A stretch of 64,000 bases of DNA, taken from the NCBI GenBank assembly GCA_907165275.2, contig OU015649.1, positions 7,408,001 to 7,472,000 of the forward strand, in the 5' to 3' direction. This document shows positions 60,386-64,000 of this stretch, piece after piece (position 1 is the stretch's first letter; each line of letters opens with the position of its first letter). The DNA comes from Zygaena filipendulae (lineage: Eukaryota; Arthropoda; Insecta; Lepidoptera; Zygaenidae). The translations under genes and the position numbers were made by a program. The notes under the pieces are model-generated. The model made no database searches. It saw only the letters and a list, made by a program, of their open reading frames with translations, and had not been told where the DNA came from.

Positions 60386-60920
60386 TGGATATTAGGTATG
60401 TGAAAATGAATGTCAACTAATGTAGTACCTATCAATCATCGTCAACATTCAACACACAACCCCTACAGCATATAGGTAGAGTATTGGATAATGGAATAGT
60501 CACAAATGAAAGAAAGGTAAGTAAAAAAAAAATTTGAAGTTGCGAAATATACAAAAAATCTGAATGAGTAGGTAGGTACCTACTTTAAATCTTATCTTAT
60601 AGATAGTTCTATTAAAGCAGCTTTCTGTTAGTCAACTTGGTATAATTTAAGTAGGTGTAGTCTAACACTTATAATCTGTTGCCATGCAAAATAATTACTT
60701 TTACTTAATACTTTTTTTAATACTTGGTACGTTGGCGAGCCAGATGTATCTAATTATACTAAGTAGGTATATTTTATTCCAAAGATCTAAATTCTAAGGC
60801 ATCTACACAGATGATAATAATACTATCAAAAATTTAACTTACTAACCAACAGCACTTAATCATCGGAGGCCTAATGTGATGTTTTTTTTTTTAATATCTA
60901 CTTAACTGCATTCGTCTCAG

Positions 60921-60977
60921 GTCGCCGTCGCGCGTCGTTCCATCAACGTGCGCTGTTTCCGCTCCGCATTTCTATAA
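60921..60977 (+). CDS. Candidate alternative terminal exon of Bgb
   Basis: A strong acceptor (T12 tract, then TGCATTCGTCTCAG) precedes a GC-rich 57-bp frame that, spliced from exon 2 in phase 0, adds 18 residues (VAVARRSINVRCFRSAFL) and a stop. AATAAA follows at 61009-61014. It would give a truncated protein of 136 residues. No homology to CBF-beta; purely a structural candidate. Confidence 0.25.
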   Translation, partial: VAVARRSINVRCFRSAFL

Positions 60978-61008
60978 AACCAAATTAAGACATAAATAAC
61001 TTAGCTTT

Positions 61009-61014
61009 AATAAA
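61009..61014 (+). terminator. Poly(A) signal after candidate exon
   Basis: AATAAA 32 bp beyond the candidate stop codon; also usual in AT-rich DNA by chance. Confidence 0.2.
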
Positions 61015-61413
61015 ATATAAATCTGTAACACCGCACATAACGCGTGGGTCACGCTCAACACTCGCCTAATAGACGTTTTGTACAAAGGAATGGAGTGTGA
61101 ATGACGATTTCAGCTTGACCGAATATGACCGTAGGTCCAGCTACTAATGATACAGACGGAACATGTTATTGCATTAATTTGAACGCCACACAATTTGTGT
61201 TTAATAATACAAATTACAAGTACGAAGATGATTATACCGTATTTATTTTCCTGTTAACGTCTATTTACGTAGAGTTTTAATATTTGATAACATATTGTGT
61301 ACCTAAAATCAATTAACAAGAACGGAAAATTTATATCCAAACTTGTGCATAACCATCCGTTACAAAATAAATATAATGTCCGTAAAATATCGACAGAGAA
61401 GAAAATATGATAT

Positions 61414-61767
61414 TAATAGTACATTGTTATCCTAGGGGTGAAAGTTTTTCTCCCGAGGATAACACTGTGCTTTTCATTACGAATGCAAGGAAAGTCAAAA
61501 TAAAAATAGGAATTAGCTAAAGAAAAAGTGAGTGAATTTTATTTTAATTAATACCTACTTAAACTTTACTTTATTTCAATTTTACATCGCGCTGGCTGTA
61601 TAGAAAGTTGGAACATGGTTCAATAGAAATGTGAAAATCGACTTAGTTTTTTTTTAATAATTTGACAGTTGTCAGTTGAAAGCGATTCTCCCTAGGGCTG
61701 AAAAGGGTTACTTTCAACCCGCTTCTCAGGCAACTTCAGACCTACTTTCCGAGTATGAGTAATGAAA
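61414..61767 (+). repeat. Dispersed ~600-bp repeat, copy C (shortened)
   Basis: Same ends as copies A and B (TAATAGTACATTGTTATCC ... GAGTATGAGTAATGAAA), but with a deletion inside the first foldback and another across the internal A/T-rich hairpin. Confidence 0.85.
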
Positions 61768-62210
61768 GAGAATTTTAAGTAGATCCTACCTACCAACCAG
61801 CCTACCGACTTATCCACTTACAACATGTGTAAATCGTAATTGTAAGATTTCAATTTCCTAAGAATAACATCTTAATTTCTAAATCTCTTAAATTAATTTC
61901 ATATCGTTTTAAACCATAATGTTATAGGTACCTATCTACTTGGATCATAATCATCGGCAATAAATAAGTGTTGTACGTCAAAATATTAACGGCTTTATCT
62001 ACCTAATGATACGAGTATTTACATCCATTATTGGCACTTTAAATGATGAATGATCGGTGAATGAAAGTGCATGCGCATCCAAAACGATGATCGAATTTAA
62101 TTTTTGTTTCTGTAGAATAGTAGGAACATTTGTGACACTTTCAAGTAGGTATATTATTTAGATATCTCTGATGAAATGAATAAGTACGATTGATGAAAAA
62201 TAAATTATTA
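61768..62210. other. Gene-free stretch
   Basis: AT-rich intron-like sequence. Nothing recognised. Confidence 0.4.
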
Positions 62211-62259
62211 CTAGTTACCATGGACCAATTAAACAGTTTAATTGGTCCATGCTAGTTAC
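62211..62259. mobile_element. 33-bp hairpin insertion with exact 8-bp repeats
   Basis: CTAGTTAC at 62211-62218 and 62252-62259 flank a 33-bp perfect palindrome, arms CATGGACCAATTAAAC and complement with a single A between. Same layout as the elements at 343 and 12394, but with a different arm sequence. Confidence 0.6.
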
Positions 62260-62875
62260 TAAGAAAGAGTCAAAATAGTGGACGTCTGCTTTCGAAAGTA
62301 TAGTCAAGAATTAGCCAATTATATATCTAATGTTTTCACGAAAACAAATAACATAGAATAATAAGCTTTATTTATATCATACAAAACACGATAGGTTTAA
62401 TAATATTTGTTAAGTAGTATGTTAGTATTTAACATCAATTTATATTATAATACTTTTTGTTATGTATTATTTATTTAGTTAGATGTAAGTTAATTTGTTA
62501 GTTATAAGACCTTTGGTGGTGAACTGGTGAAAGCCTCTTCCAATTTGTGCCAATTATCTCTGTCCTTTGCTACTCTAGGCTAAAGGACTCCGACTACGAC
62601 ATCGTCACTCTTTTTTGTGGTCTTCCGCATCTTCTCCTTTTGTACATACCTCTATATCGGGTTTCAATTTGTGATAATTTGCTACCATCTATTTTATTTA
62701 TCTGCTACTCTTTGGATATGTCCAGCCCATTTCCATTTGAGTGTTAGTACTTACTACTTATAATATGTTTGATTGCATTGTTTGCCAGTCTTTCTCCCGT
62801 CACACGAGCTTTTGATACGGTCCTTTAGTTTTATTTTCATGTAGCTTCTATCTAACGCTCACTGACATGTTTTTT
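62260..62875. other. Gene-free stretch
   Basis: No Bgb exon seen. 62510-62620 (GTGGTGAACTGGTGAAAGCC, CTAGGCTAAAGGACTCCGAC) resembles a decayed retroelement tail but cannot be named. Confidence 0.35.
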
Positions 62876-62921
62876 AACCGACTTCCAAAAAGGAGGAGGT
62901 TCTATGTTCGATTGTATGTAT

Positions 62922-62973
<52 letters not shown>

Positions 62974-63914
62974 ATGTTCACCGATTACTCGAAGACGGTT
63001 GGACCGATTTCGAAAATTCTTTTTTTGTTTGAAAGGGTTTACTCCCAATTAGGTCCCATTGCCACCAAGTCGGAATCTGATGATGGGATCTTGGAGAAAT
63101 TGAGGGAACTCTTCAAAAATTATAGGCACACCTATAGCGATTTGGGTATTTTTTATAGTAAATCGTTCATTTGCTTCTGGAAAGCAAAATTTAAAGAAGT
63201 GGAACTGATGATGAAGACCACCGATGGTCATCGGAACTACTCAACAATAATACGTATTTCACGGGTTCCAATTGCAGCGATTTCAAAAATTGGTTTTTTG
63301 TTTGATAGGGGATACTCTCAAATTGATTCCATTGTCACCAAGTCGAGATCTGACGATGAGATCTTGGAGTAATCGAGGGAACTCTTCAAAAATTATAGGT
63401 ACACCTATAGCGATTTTTGGATTTTTTATAGTAAATCGTTTATTTGCTTTCGGAAAGTAAAATTTGAAGAAGTGGAACTGATGATGAAGACCACAGATGG
63501 TCATCAGAACTACTAAATAATAGGTATTTGACAGATTCCGATTCGTTAACTTTAATATGGTTTCTAAACAATTTATGCTCGTCACAATGTATATGGTGAA
63601 GTGGAACTGATGATGATGTACCAGGAGAACTCCTCAACAATTAACGTCCCTGCGTCGGGAAAAGCAATATTTTGTAAAACGTGATGAGCAGTTGACATTA
63701 GGCTATTGTAACTTAGAGAAATTACGAACTAAGTCACTTAAAAGCGAGAAATAAACAAAATTTTAACAAAAAAATTAAAACCGACTTCCAAAAACACAAA
63801 ACTAAAAAACTAAAAATAAAAAGCTAAAAATAACAACATACCGATTTAATCCAAAAGACAAAAACACACATAATATTCTTATTGATTTATGCTACCACTA
63901 ATCGGTTTGAAGTC
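62876..63914 (+). repeat. ACCGACTTCC-family repeat, with poly(T) and internal duplication
   Basis: Begins ACCGACTTCCAAAAAGGAGG and ends CTAATCGGTTTGAAGTCG. A T run of about 46 bp lies at 62923-62969. The block CCTATAGCGATTT ... GATGAAGACCAC occurs twice (63130-63240 and 63400-63515), so this copy carries an internal tandem duplication absent from 31320. The open frames here are repeat artefacts. Confidence 0.8.
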
Positions 63915-64000
63915 GGTGACAAGCCAAATATGAAGTGGGTAGATGGGCTAAGTCGACTCCCGCCACCAGCTCTTCGTGAGCAGGACAACCCAAGTGGCCA
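63915..64000 (+). pseudogene. Fragment of Ty3/gypsy pol at the window edge
   Basis: Immediately after the repeat end one frame reads GDKPNMKWVDGLSRLPPPAL, then REQDNPSG. (A)D(A/G)LSRLP is the motif at the end of the RNase H region in gypsy-type pol. The frame is open to the window edge, so a longer element may follow. Whether it is intact is unknown. Confidence 0.5.

Larger units (their letters stand above)
60386..61413. other. Bgb intron region
   Basis: Apart from the candidate terminal exon and its poly(A) signal, this is AT-rich intron-like DNA with CCTA tracts and no recognisable CBF-beta coding sequence. Confidence 0.45.

Noticed and set aside
62923..62969. Poly(T) run as a structural element
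   Set aside because: It is most likely a length-variable homopolymer in a dispersed repeat and may be inexact in the assembly.

Overview
The window is eukaryotic nuclear DNA, almost certainly from a moth or butterfly (Lepidoptera). The grounds are spliced genes with GT-AG introns, very many (CCTA)n/(GGTA)n tracts, dozens of short interspersed repeats of types common in lepidopteran genomes, and insect-like proteins. No bacterial operon, rRNA, tRNA or CRISPR array was seen.

Layout. 1-2410: gene-free, with a tiny hairpin insertion and a minisatellite. 2411-9975: nested transposons. A dispersed ~600-bp repeat was split by an apparently intact Mag-like Ty3/gypsy retrotransposon (2535-7168, identical 129-bp LTRs, ATTAC target duplication). 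Its far end abuts a 5'-truncated non-LTR retrotransposon whose open frame takes its ATG from the repeat. 9976-13684: a compact gene pair. Dus2 (tRNA-dihydrouridine synthase 2, six coding exons, +) converges with and overlaps by 8 bp a 95-codon unknown gene on the minus strand. 13685-22100: a transposon-rich tract with a Harbinger-like element, foldback elements and SINE-like repeats. 22100-58850: a long, almost gene-free interval with scattered GC-rich islands that read like regulatory DNA, a possible one-TM small protein at 22.7-22.96 kb, a mariner fossil, and a young 5.3-kb gypsy-type element (35742-41065, minus strand) whose open frame has lost reverse transcriptase, RNase H and the integrase core. 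58850-60000: promoter, 5' leader and first two coding exons of the CBF-beta homologue (Brother/Big brother), the partner of Runx/Runt factors. Its remaining exons are not recognisable and must lie beyond 64000. The window ends in repeats and a scrap of another retroelement pol.

Functional links. Dus2 and the small gene are neighbours with overlapping 3' ends; no shared pathway is implied. The gene desert lies directly upstream of Bgb and could hold its enhancers (inference only).

Most unusual signals. (1) Three minute palindromes (28-38 bp), each flanked by an 8-bp direct repeat as if inserted like a transposon; two share the same arm. (2) The RT-less, IN-core-less but open and recently mobilised gypsy derivative, whose leader repeats its primer-binding site in tandem. 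(3) A candidate alternative terminal exon for Bgb. (4) A local near-perfect double palindrome inside a dispersed repeat.
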